Shown here one piece after another: positions 56,545 to 64,000 of a stretch of 64,000 bases of DNA. The notes under the pieces are model-generated. The model did not search any database. It worked only from the letters and a program-made list of their open reading frames with translations, and was not told the DNA's origin. Positions within the stretch are counted from its first letter, which is position 1, and the number at the start of each line of letters is the position of its first letter. The position numbers and the translations under genes are program-made. This DNA comes from Propionicimonas sp. (lineage in GTDB: Bacteria; Actinomycetota; Actinomycetes; Propionibacteriales; Propionibacteriaceae), in assembly GCA_013791955.1 (NCBI GenBank), contig VMSW01000007.1, positions 682,001 to 746,000 on the forward strand, read 5' to 3'.

Positions 56545-57237
56545 GTGAAGAAGGCCGTTGCCTGGCTGGCGGCGACTGTGGTCGTCTTCGGGCTGGGCTA
56601 CCTCGGCGACAACATGGCCAGAGGCTATGTGGAGAACCGGGCCGCAGATGCTGTGGCGGCGGCTGTCGGCACTCAGGAGTGGGTTGGAGTTGGGCTTGGT
56701 GGGCTGCCATTTTCGGTTGCCCTCCTCACGCGGAGCGTCCCGGAGTCGACGGTGGGCATCGCCAGCTTCAAGACCCACATCGATGGTCATCAAGTTACCT
56801 TGAGCCATCTGAGCGCCCGCACCGCAACAGTCCAACTGGGCGGCGACGCCGTCACCGCCACCGGGATCGCTGGGACCACCCAGCTCAGCTACGCTGATTG
56901 TGGCGAACTGGCCGGAATGCCCATCAGTTCCGCAGCCGATGGCCGGATCAAGATTGCCTACTCGCTGGATCTCTTCGGGAGATCCCTGACTGCGACGGTG
57001 ACGGCGCTACCGGTGCTCGATGCCGAGGCCCAAGCCATTCTGCTTACCGAACCGGAGTTGAACCTCGATGGCCTAGGTGGGTTGTCAGTGACGCTCGGCA
57101 AAGAACTAATGGGTCAGTTGGTCAAACCGCTGAAGTTTCGGCTGCCAACGCAGTTCCGTCTGACCTCCTTCGTCGCCGATAACGAGACGGTGCTGGTCGG
57201 CTTCGCGGCAGATTCGCTGACCCTGTCGCTGCGCTGA
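56545..57237 (+). CDS. DUF2993 (LmeA-like) exported lipid-binding protein
   Basis: A 230-residue protein with an N-terminal signal anchor (VAWLAATVVVFGLGYLG, residues 4-20) and a DUF2993 domain, recognised by LGGLPFSVALLTRSVPESTV and the mycobacterial LmeA-like layout. Members bind phospholipids and affect envelope glycolipids; this is inferred for this one. GTG start right behind dapB suggests coupling. It converges on a GNAT gene, 3 bp away. Confidence 0.78.
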   Translation: MKKAVAWLAATVVVFGLGYLGDNMARGYVENRAADAVAAAVGTQEWVGVGLGGLPFSVALLTRSVPESTVGIASFKTHIDGHQVTLSHLSARTATVQLGGDAVTATGIAGTTQLSYADCGELAGMPISSAADGRIKIAYSLDLFGRSLTATVTALPVLDAEAQAILLTEPELNLDGLGGLSVTLGKELMGQLVKPLKFRLPTQFRLTSFVADNETVLVGFAADSLTLSLR

Positions 57238-57240
57238 GTC

Positions 57241-57783
57241 TCAGCTGATCGCGGTATGCAACCGGACCAGTTTCAGGCGGGCGCCCTCTTCGTCCATGGC
57301 TACCTCGGTGTGAGCGCCGTCGAAGGCCCAGCCAGCTTCGCTAAGGAAGCGGCGCAGGACGTCATCATCGGCACGCACCCACCAGGTGGCCCGAGTGAAA
57401 CCGTCGGCACGCAGGGTGTCGACACAGGCGTTCAGTAGCCGGGAACCGTGCCCCTTGCCGACTGCGACCGGATCGATGGTGAACTCTGCGATCAGGGCGT
57501 CAGTGGCAGGTTCAGCGTCCGGATCGTCGCTGGGTCCCAAAGCCGCGAAGCCGACGACCCGGTCAGAGCCGACTGCGACCAGGACCCGGAACTGTGCCAA
57601 TGGTGGCCGCTGGATGGCCTCAAGCCAACTAGTGGACATCTCGTCTAGGTCCACAGAGTTGAGCAGTTGGTTGGCTGCGTCGGTTGGTAGACCGGCCGCC
57701 CAACTGCGTCGCTGCAGTTCGGCGATGGCGGCAGCTTCTCCAGGCATGGCCAGGCGGACAGAATCAGCGATCACGGTCGTCAC
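57241..57783 (-). CDS. GNAT-family N-acetyltransferase
   Basis: A 180-residue acetyltransferase. The acetyl-CoA binding motif A reads IDPVAVGKGHGSRLLNACVD, following the beta strand LIAEFTIDP. The substrate cannot be told. It starts with GTG at 57783 and is convergent with DUF2993. The divergent RNase J gene begins 82 bp further on, so they share a promoter region. Confidence 0.87.
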   Translation of the reverse strand: MTTVIADSVRLAMPGEAAAIAELQRRSWAAGLPTDAANQLLNSVDLDEMSTSWLEAIQRPPLAQFRVLVAVGSDRVVGFAALGPSDDPDAEPATDALIAEFTIDPVAVGKGHGSRLLNACVDTLRADGFTRATWWVRADDDVLRRFLSEAGWAFDGAHTEVAMDEEGARLKLVRLHTAIS

Positions 57784-57865
57784 TGTACCTATCTCGGCCC
57801 ACTAACTCCTCGGCTAGCGCTCCCGATGGGAGTCTGCCGTCACCGGCGCGCGGTAGGTTATTGGC

Positions 57866-59551
57866 GTGCGAGATACCCTGCGAACCCCCCCGAAGCTGGC
57901 CCCCGACACCCTGCGGGTGATCCCCCTGGGCGGTCTTGGCGATATCGGCCGGAACATGACCTCCTTCGAGATCAATGGCGAGTTGATGTTCATTGACTGC
58001 GGCGTGCTGTTCCCGTCGGAGGAACATCCCGGAGTTGACCTCATCCTGCCTGGATTGCACTTGATCGAGGATCGAATGGACGAGGTCCAGGCCCTGGTGC
58101 TGACCCACGGGCATGAGGATCACATTGGCGGGATTCCGTATCTGCTGCGTCGCCGCGGCAACCTGCCGATCTACGGGTCCAAGCTGACGTTGGCATTGGT
58201 GCGGGCAAAGCTGCGTGAGCACCGGCTGCGCGACCTCGACCTGCGTGAGGTGGCCGAAGGTGACCGGGTTACGGTGGGCGAGTTTGAGCTGGAGTTCCTC
58301 GCGGTCAACCACTCGATCCCGGACGCGCTGGCAGTGGTTATGCGCACCAAGGCTGGCACGGTGCTGCATACCGGCGACTTCAAGATGGATCAGCTGCCGC
58401 TGGACCACCGCCTCACCGATCTGCGGGGCTTTGCCAAACTGGGCGAAGAGGGCGTGGACCTGTTCATGGTGGATTCGACGAACGCCGAAACCGCCGGGTT
58501 CACCGGCCACGAGCGCGATATTGAGCCAGCCATGGAGCGGGTGTTCGCCAATGCGAAGAAGAAGCTCATCGTGGCCTGCTTCGCCTCCCATGTGCACCGG
58601 GTGCAGCAGGTGATGGACGCTGCAGTTCGCCACCAGCGCAAGGTGGTCTATGTGGGCCGCTCGATGGTGCGCAATATGACGGTGGCCCGCGAGTTGGGCT
58701 TCCTGAAGGTGCCGGAGAACACCCTGATCGACCTGAAGCAGATCGACAACTATCCCGAGGATCAGGTGGTGATCATCTCCACCGGGTCTCAGGGCGAGCC
58801 GCTGAGCGCGCTGTCCCGCATCTCCAGCCACGAGCATCCGGTGATCACCGCTGGCGCTGGCGATGTGGTCTTGTTGGCCTCCTCGCTGATCCCCGGCAAT
58901 GAGAACTCGGTCTATCGAGTGATCAACGGGTTGGCGGGCAACGGGGTCGACGTGGTCCACCGGGGCAACGCGATGGTGCACGTCTCGGGCCATGCCAGCG
59001 CGGGGGAGTTGCTGTACTGCTACAACCTGCTGACACCCAGGAACGTGCTGCCCGTCCACGGGGAGGTGCGGCACCTGATCGCCAACGCCAAACTGGCGGT
59101 AGCCACTGGAGTTCCCGAAGCAAACGTGTTCGCCGTCGAAGATGGCGCCGTCCTCGATCTGCCCGTTGGCGGGCCGGCACGGGTGGTTGGCCAACTCGAT
59201 TGCAGCTACATCTTTGTGGACGGCCTTACCGAAGGCGAGGTCTCCGATACCGAGCTGACCGACCGCAAGATTCTGGGCGAAGAGGGCATGATCAGCGTGG
59301 TCACCGTGGTGAGCTTCCGAGCGCGGCGACTGGTCAGCGGGCCAGACATCCATGCACGAGGATTTGCCGAAGGCGATGCGGTCTTTGACGCGGTTCGCCC
59401 CGAGCTGATCGCCGCGATCGAAAAGGCGCTCGCTGACGGGGTGGAAGACACCTTCCAACTGCAGCAGCTGGTGCGGCGCACTATCGGTAGGTGGGTGAAC
59501 AACAACTTCCGGCGGCGTCCCATGATTCTGCCGATCGTGGTCGCTTCCTGA
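57866..59551 (+). CDS. rnj: Ribonuclease J
   Basis: A 561-residue metallo-beta-lactamase fold nuclease with 5'-3' exonuclease and endonuclease activity on RNA. The metal-binding motif is LTHGHEDHIGG, with later His in VSGHASAGELL and a beta-CASP domain (residues ~220-380). The opening LRVIPLGGLGDIGRNMT is characteristic. GTG start at 57866. In actinobacteria rnj often lies near dapB or dapA, as here. Confidence 0.95.
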   Translation: MRDTLRTPPKLAPDTLRVIPLGGLGDIGRNMTSFEINGELMFIDCGVLFPSEEHPGVDLILPGLHLIEDRMDEVQALVLTHGHEDHIGGIPYLLRRRGNLPIYGSKLTLALVRAKLREHRLRDLDLREVAEGDRVTVGEFELEFLAVNHSIPDALAVVMRTKAGTVLHTGDFKMDQLPLDHRLTDLRGFAKLGEEGVDLFMVDSTNAETAGFTGHERDIEPAMERVFANAKKKLIVACFASHVHRVQQVMDAAVRHQRKVVYVGRSMVRNMTVARELGFLKVPENTLIDLKQIDNYPEDQVVIISTGSQGEPLSALSRISSHEHPVITAGAGDVVLLASSLIPGNENSVYRVINGLAGNGVDVVHRGNAMVHVSGHASAGELLYCYNLLTPRNVLPVHGEVRHLIANAKLAVATGVPEANVFAVEDGAVLDLPVGGPARVVGQLDCSYIFVDGLTEGEVSDTELTDRKILGEEGMISVVTVVSFRARRLVSGPDIHARGFAEGDAVFDAVRPELIAAIEKALADGVEDTFQLQQLVRRTIGRWVNNNFRRRPMILPIVVAS

Positions 59552-59675
59552 GCCTTGATGTCGATTCGCATCCGTCGGTTCGATTCAGGTATCGTAGGCA
59601 GGTCCCCGTCGTGGGGGCCGCTCTTGCGCGCGTCTCGTGGATGCGCGGATTCGCTAGATAACGAGGAGTACTCCA

Positions 59676-59861
59676 GTGGCTGCTGTCTGTGACATCTGCG
59701 CCAAGGGCCCGGGCTTCGGTCACAACGTGCCTTGGTCGAAGAAGAAGACCAATCGGCGCTGGAACCCGAACATTCAGCGCGTGCGGGCCGTCGTCAATGG
59801 CACCCCGAAGCGCCTGAACGTGTGCACGTCCTGCCTGAAGGCTGGTCGCGTAACCCGCTGA
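59676..59861 (+). CDS. rpmB: 50S ribosomal protein L28
   Basis: A 61-residue L28 with two Cys pairs (VCDICAKG and VCTSCLKAG), the zinc-binding form. Core: KKKTNRRWNPNIQRV. GTG at 59676 follows ACGAGGAGT. A hairpin-capable leader (GGTCCCC/GGGGGCC, about 59601-59620) precedes it, and a strong terminator follows. Confidence 0.95.
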   Translation: MAAVCDICAKGPGFGHNVPWSKKKTNRRWNPNIQRVRAVVNGTPKRLNVCTSCLKAGRVTR

Positions 59862-59867
59862 CCCAAC

Positions 59868-59903
59868 CACAAAGAGACCCGCCGTCCAGCGGGTCTCTTT
59901 GTG
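59868..59903 (+). terminator. rpmB terminator
   Basis: Perfect 15-bp stem CACAAAGAGACCCGC with its complement and a 6-nt loop, 6 bp past the stop; the right arm includes TTT and is followed by TGTCC. Confidence 0.88.
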
Positions 59904-59937
59904 TGTCCGCGACCGTAGGTATGGCAGCATCGAGACC

Positions 59938-60315
59938 GTGAACCCCGAGCGCCTACCCCAGCCGCCCGCCTCAGATTCCTTCCCTGAACCGGACGGGTTT
60001 GTCGACGACCAACACAGCGCCTACCGCTGGGACGGCTATCCGCCATCGGGTGCCAGCAGATCGGCAACGCCGGTGCGACCGACGGGCCGAGTGGTGCGGC
60101 GAAGGCTACCCGCGCCGGCTACGCCGCAATCCTCGGTGGTGTCCGGGCCGCGCTTGGGTGCGTACGCGATCCTGGCCGGTGGTGGTGCGGTGCTGCTGGG
60201 GCTACTCGGCGGGCTGACTTTGGCAGCGGTCTTTTTCTGGGCGGCCGGTGTGCTGGCGCTGGTCGGGGCATCGCTGGCCCTGGTCGGCTATCGGCGCTAT
60301 CGCAACCGTCCCTAG
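59938..60315 (+). CDS. Small membrane protein, unknown function
   Basis: A 125-residue protein of no family I can name. The first ~70 residues are soluble and rich in Pro, Ser and Arg. Two adjacent hydrophobic helices follow (AILAGGGAVLLGLLGGLTLA and AVFFWAAGVLALVGASLALV), ending in a basic tail YRRYRNRP. The GTG at 59938 is the likely start. Codon use matches neighbours. It lies between rpmB and recG in the same direction, with 62 bp to recG. Confidence 0.65.
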   Translation: MNPERLPQPPASDSFPEPDGFVDDQHSAYRWDGYPPSGASRSATPVRPTGRVVRRRLPAPATPQSSVVSGPRLGAYAILAGGGAVLLGLLGGLTLAAVFFWAAGVLALVGASLALVGYRRYRNRP

Positions 60316-60377
60316 CTGAGGGGCGCTCCGTGGCACCTCCAGCGGGCTGGGGGAGGCAACGCCTAGGCTGACTGCCC

Positions 60378-62588
60378 GTGGACACCGCAATCAGCCCGTG
60401 GCGCACGCGTGCCTATGCCGAACTGAATGCGTCCCTAGGCCCCGTGCTGGGGGAGCGCACCGCCAAGGAGTTCTCGGCATTGCGCATACACAGCGTCGGT
60501 GACCTGTTGCGCCACATTCCGCGCCACTACCTCTCCGGCACCGAACTCACCGACTTGGGCGGCCTGCAGCCGGGCGAACTGGTGGCGGTGACCGCGCGTG
60601 TGGCCGACATCGTGCGCCACGAGCCGCGTCCTCGAGCCGGAGGAGCACCCCGGCCGGGTCGACTCGAAGTTGCCCTCACTGACGGCCAAGGCCGGCTGAC
60701 GGCCACCTTCTTCGGCAAGACCCACCTGCTGGAGTGGTGGGAGCGGCAGTTGCGGGCCGGAGTCGCCGGACTGTTCGTCGGCAAGGTGGGCACCTTCCGA
60801 GACCAGCTGCAGATGAGTCACCCAACCTTCGTGATGATGGACGCGGCCGGACGCATCGTGGCGACTTCGGAGGAGAAGGAGCGGCTGGCTGCCCTTTCCA
60901 GTGGCGGCTTGGTGGGGATGTACCCGGCCACGGCGAAACTGCCCACCTGGAAGGTCGCTGAGTGCGCCCGGCTGGTGCTGGCCAACCTGGCCGGCATCGA
61001 AGACCCCTGGCCAGCCTGGCTACGCGAGGCCGCAGAGGTGATGGAGCTGGCCGAGGCCCTCGCTGCAGTGCATCAGCCGGTGAACCTCCAGCAGGCGGCC
61101 CGCGGCGCCGAACGGTTGGTGTTCGACGAAGCCATGGCCACTCAGCTCACCATGGCCTATCGCCGGGCGGACGCGGCCGGGCGGGCGGCCAAGCCCAGAC
61201 CCCGGCTCAGCGATGGGCTGCTGGCAGCCTTTGACGCCCAGTTGCCCTTCCAGCTCACTGCCGGGCAGATTGAAGTGAGTGCGGCGGTTTTCGCCGACCT
61301 GGAACAGACCCGCCCAATGCAGCGCCTACTCCAAGGCGAGGTGGGCTCAGGCAAGACCGTGGTGGCGCTGCGGGCGATGCTCGCGGTGGTCGACTCCGGC
61401 GGCCAGGCCGCCCTGCTGGCGCCCACCGAGGTCCTAGCCGCCCAGCACTATCAGACCATCACGTCGCTGCTGGGTGAGCTCGGAGGAGGCCGGATGCTTG
61501 GCACCCCAGAGATGGCCACTGACGTGGTGCTGGTCACTGGCTCGATGTCTGCTCAAGCCAAGCGTTCGGCCTTGCTGCGAGCCGCCAGCGGCGAAGCTGG
61601 CATCGTCATTGGCACCCATGCCCTCCTGGCTGATCGGGTGCAGTTCGCCGAACTTGGCCTAGTGGTGATCGACGAACAACACCGCTTCGGGGTGGAGCAG
61701 CGCGCGGTGCTAGCTAGCAAGGCCGAGACTCAACCACATTTGCTGGTGCTCACCGCCACCCCCATTCCGCGGTCGGTGGCCATGACCATCTTCGGCGATC
61801 TGGAGACTTCGGTGTTGGCCGAGTTGCCCGCCGGGCGGGCCGAGGTGTCGACGGTGGTCGTGGATGCCGGCGCGCGTCCGGCCTGGCTGGACAGGGCCTG
61901 GCAGCGGGTGGTTGAGGAGGTCGCCGCCGGGCGGCAGGTTTTTGTGGTGGTGCCCCGGATCGGCGGGCAGCGCACTACCGAAGGCAAAGGCGTCGTCGAG
62001 CTCGCCGCTGAGTTGGCCGCCGGCCCGTTGAAGGGGCTGCGACTAGGCATTCTGCACGGCCAGCTAGCCAGTGACGCCAAAGATGAGGCGATGGCCGCCT
62101 TTGCCGCTGGCGCGCTCGATGTGCTCGTCGCCACCACGGTCATCGAGGTGGGGGTGGATATTCCGAACGCCACCATGATGGTGGTCTGGGATGCCGACCG
62201 GTTTGGGATTTCCCAGCTACACCAGCTCCGGGGACGAATCGGCCGCGGCAGCCACCCGGGGGTGTGTCTGCTGATCACCACGGTGGCCCCCGGTGAGCCG
62301 GCCCGTGATCGTCTGGACGCAGTAGCTGCGACCCGGGACGGGTTCCGCCTGGCCGAGCTCGACCTTGAGCAGCGCCGCGAGGGCGACGTCCTGGGAGCAG
62401 TTCAAGCTGGCAGCCGGTCAAGCCTGCGATTGCTGCGGGTGCTCGACCATGCCGAGGTGATCGCCTTGGCCCGCGACCTGGCAATCGAGGCTGTCTCCCG
62501 TGACCCGGGACGGGCCGTCCCAGGCTTCGCAGACGCCGTGCGCGCCACCGAGTTGCTCACCAGCGGAGACTGGCTCGAACACAGTTGA
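60378..62588 (+). CDS. recG: ATP-dependent DNA helicase RecG
   Basis: A 736-residue RecG that remodels stalled forks and Holliday junctions. The N-terminal wedge domain binds the branch; helicase motifs follow, with Walker A GEVGSGKTV near residue 315, DEQH box VVIDEQHRFG near 430 and motif VI region QLRGRIGRG. GTG start at 60378. rsmD follows, in the same order as in many actinobacteria (recG-rsmD-coaD). Confidence 0.96.
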   Translation: MDTAISPWRTRAYAELNASLGPVLGERTAKEFSALRIHSVGDLLRHIPRHYLSGTELTDLGGLQPGELVAVTARVADIVRHEPRPRAGGAPRPGRLEVALTDGQGRLTATFFGKTHLLEWWERQLRAGVAGLFVGKVGTFRDQLQMSHPTFVMMDAAGRIVATSEEKERLAALSSGGLVGMYPATAKLPTWKVAECARLVLANLAGIEDPWPAWLREAAEVMELAEALAAVHQPVNLQQAARGAERLVFDEAMATQLTMAYRRADAAGRAAKPRPRLSDGLLAAFDAQLPFQLTAGQIEVSAAVFADLEQTRPMQRLLQGEVGSGKTVVALRAMLAVVDSGGQAALLAPTEVLAAQHYQTITSLLGELGGGRMLGTPEMATDVVLVTGSMSAQAKRSALLRAASGEAGIVIGTHALLADRVQFAELGLVVIDEQHRFGVEQRAVLASKAETQPHLLVLTATPIPRSVAMTIFGDLETSVLAELPAGRAEVSTVVVDAGARPAWLDRAWQRVVEEVAAGRQVFVVVPRIGGQRTTEGKGVVELAAELAAGPLKGLRLGILHGQLASDAKDEAMAAFAAGALDVLVATTVIEVGVDIPNATMMVVWDADRFGISQLHQLRGRIGRGSHPGVCLLITTVAPGEPARDRLDAVAATRDGFRLAELDLEQRREGDVLGAVQAGSRSSLRLLRVLDHAEVIALARDLAIEAVSRDPGRAVPGFADAVRATELLTSGDWLEHS

Positions 62589-62624
62589 GCCACCATGGCC
62601 CGCAGCCAACTAGGCTGGCCGATT

Positions 62625-63212
62625 GTGACCAGGATCATTGCCGGCACCTGCAAAGGGCATCGGCTCCGCACGCCAGCGACTTCGGCTACCCGTCCCACTA
62701 CTGACCGGGTCCGGGAGGCGGCATTTTCGGTGATTGCTGATTGGGCTGGCACCGGCGGTGAGCCCAGCGCCGAAATGCTGGCCGGATTGTCCTTCCTCGA
62801 TCTGTACGCGGGCTCGGCTGCGGTCGCGCTTGAAGCCGCGAGTCGGGGTGCCGAGCCGGTGCTGGCAGTCGAATCGGTGGGCGCGGTGTCCGCGCTGGCC
62901 AAGGGGAACGCCCAAGCCACTGGTTTGAAGGTGAAGATGGTCACAGCGAAGGTGGAGAAATGGCTAGCCACACCGGCTTCGCAGCCTTTCGACGTGGTGT
63001 GGGCAGACCCGCCATATGCGGTCGAGAACGCCGAGGTGGAGCGGGTGGTTTCCTTGCTCGAGCAGGGCTGGCTGGCCCCGGATGGACTGCTGGTCCTCGA
63101 GCGCTCATCAAGGGATGAGCCACCACAACTGCCAGTTGCACTAACGCGGACCTGGCTTCGGCGTTACGGTGAGACAACCCTGTACTTCGCGATGAAGGAA
63201 GAAACTTGTTAG
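62625..63212 (+). CDS. rsmD: 16S rRNA (guanine(966)-N2)-methyltransferase
   Basis: A 195-residue RsmD that methylates G966 of 16S rRNA. The start TRIIAGTCKGHRLRTP, SAM-binding region LSFLDLYAGSAAVALEA and catalytic VWADPPYAV (DPPY) are diagnostic. I chose the GTG at 62625 because the family starts there; an ATG at 62595 is in frame. It overlaps coaD by 7 nt. Confidence 0.94.
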   Translation: MTRIIAGTCKGHRLRTPATSATRPTTDRVREAAFSVIADWAGTGGEPSAEMLAGLSFLDLYAGSAAVALEAASRGAEPVLAVESVGAVSALAKGNAQATGLKVKMVTAKVEKWLATPASQPFDVVWADPPYAVENAEVERVVSLLEQGWLAPDGLLVLERSSRDEPPQLPVALTRTWLRRYGETTLYFAMKEETC

Positions 63213-63697
63213 CCGTCTGCCCAGGTTCGTTCGATCCGATCACAAACGGGCATCTGGACGTGATCACTCGCGCCGCGGCGATCTTCGACGATGTGCTGGT
63301 GGCCGTCGGGCAGAACTCGACCAAGCAGTACCTGTTCAGTCTCGCTGAGCGGGTGGAACTGGTTGGCGCCTGCACCGCTCACCTACCCAACGTCCGCGTA
63401 GAGGAGCTCACCGGCCTGCTGGTGGACTTCGTGAAGGAGCGGGGTGGCCGGGTTTTGGTTAAAGGGGTACGGTTTGCCGCTGACTTTGAATTTGAACTGC
63501 AGATGGCGAATCTGAACTCAGCTGTTGGTGGGGTCGAGACTTTGATCTTGCCTTCGGCGTCACAGTGGTCGACTCTGTCTTCCACGATGGTTCGGGAAAT
63601 CGCGGTCCACGGAGGGGATGTGTCCAGCTTTGTGCCGGACGCCGTGGCCGCGCGCATCCGGCTCAAGTCCGCAGGAGAGGAGAGGGCCGATGGTTGA
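63206..63697 (+). CDS. coaD: Phosphopantetheine adenylyltransferase
   Basis: A 163-residue CoaD catalysing the penultimate step of CoA synthesis. The nucleotidyltransferase signature is CPGSFDPITNGHLDVI (the T/HxGH motif as TNGH), with STMVREIA near the C-terminus for triphosphate binding. The TTG start at 63206 is supported by AAGGAAG upstream and by the family start. It overlaps both neighbours by 7-8 nt. Confidence 0.95.
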   Translation: MLAVCPGSFDPITNGHLDVITRAAAIFDDVLVAVGQNSTKQYLFSLAERVELVGACTAHLPNVRVEELTGLLVDFVKERGGRVLVKGVRFAADFEFELQMANLNSAVGGVETLILPSASQWSTLSSTMVREIAVHGGDVSSFVPDAVAARIRLKSAGEERADG

Positions 63698-64000
63698 TCG
63701 GACTGAAGGGGTACTTAACCAGTTACGCGAAGTCGTGGCCGGCGCTAAATCGGTGCCGATGTCCGCGTCCTGCATGATCAACAGGGCTGAACTGCTGTCC
63801 CTGATTGACAAAGCGATGGTCGCCTTGGCCGAAGACGTCCAAGAGGCACATCGAGTAACCGCAACTTCACTGGAGACCCTTGAACGGGCCCATGCCGAGG
63901 CGCAACAGATCGTGGCGGCCGCTGAAGACCGGGCTGTTTATCTGGCTACCCAGGATCAAGTGTTCGAGGAAGCCCAGCGCAAGGCCACCGCCTTGGAGCA
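63690..64000 (+). CDS. SepIVA/DivIVA-like coiled-coil protein, cut by window edge
   Basis: The first 103 codons are visible and the frame is open to position 64000. The ATG at 63690 follows AGGAGAGGAGAGG and overlaps the coaD stop by 8 nt. The sequence opens VLNQLREVVAGAKSVPMSAS, then NRAELLSLIDKAMVALAEDV and a helical region rich in Ala and Glu. This resembles mycobacterial SepIVA, a septation factor with a DivIVA-like coiled coil. The family call is by recollection of the VPMSASC block, not by search. Confidence 0.72.
   Translation, partial: MVDRTEGVLNQLREVVAGAKSVPMSASCMINRAELLSLIDKAMVALAEDVQEAHRVTATSLETLERAHAEAQQIVAAAEDRAVYLATQDQVFEEAQRKATALE

Noticed and set aside
57764-59458. A 564-codon open frame antisense to rnj
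   Set aside because: Shadow of RNase J; no family features and no ribosome site.

Overview
The window is a 64 kb stretch of high-GC chromosome from an actinobacterium. The evidence is a homodimeric AceE, the mtrA-mtrB-lpqB cluster, prfB-ftsE-ftsX-smpB-ssrA, a FasR-type regulator ahead of fabD-fabH-acpP-fabF, many GTG starts, and DUF3052, DUF3145 and LpqB family proteins. The overall flavour suggests Propionibacteriaceae or a near relative, but no rRNA or marker search was possible, so that placement is inference. Nearly everything is core, vertically inherited gene content. I see no insertion sequence, prophage, CRISPR array or plasmid function.

Layout. 1-1105: a truncated HAD phosphatase and a one-pass membrane protein on the minus strand. 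1274-5339: MoxR ATPase, DUF58 protein and two paralogous von Willebrand A membrane proteins in one tight operon. 5454-11817: DUF3145 protein, then the minus-strand type II fatty acid synthesis operon (DUF1801 protein, fasR, fabD, fabH, acpP, fabF). 12035-15432: aceE, a DUF3052 protein and tRNA-Val(UAC). 15433-16470 has no convincing gene. 16471-23986: prfB, ftsE, ftsX, an M23 peptidase, smpB, a DUF2207 membrane protein, an FKBP on the other strand, and tmRNA. 24110-29419: a YqgE protein, mtrA, mtrB, lpqB and a ComF-type phosphoribosyltransferase. 29447-33061: two tandem copies of an amtB-glnK pair. 33324-36492: long HPF, an AlkZ/YcaQ-type glycosylase and a BenE-type transporter. 36642-39128: a polar amino acid ABC transporter. 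39132-41567: YbaK divergent from proS. 41662-49671: the transcription and translation cluster rimP, nusA, ylxR, infB, rbfA, truB, ribF, with an antisense secreted protein inserted between nusA and ylxR. 49742-52758: the transhydrogenase genes pntA-pntB. 53032-59551: rpsO, pnp, dapB, a DUF2993 protein, a GNAT acetyltransferase and RNase J. 59676-64000: rpmB, a small membrane protein, recG, rsmD, coaD and the start of a SepIVA-like coiled-coil gene.

The most notable observations are these. FabD carries a C-terminal biotinyl/lipoyl-like domain that lacks the modifiable lysine. Both amtB genes have an 11-bp-phased array of GTTAC-type half sites directly upstream, resembling GlnR boxes, and the amtB-glnK pair is duplicated between comF and hpf. 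Two intergenic palindromes about 17 kb apart share a motif and an identical 12-nt loop length. A 1 kb gene-free stretch holds several perfect dyads. A two-repeat exported protein interrupts the nusA-ylxR-infB order. Nothing in the window is clearly a new multi-gene system; these are local oddities in a core genomic region.
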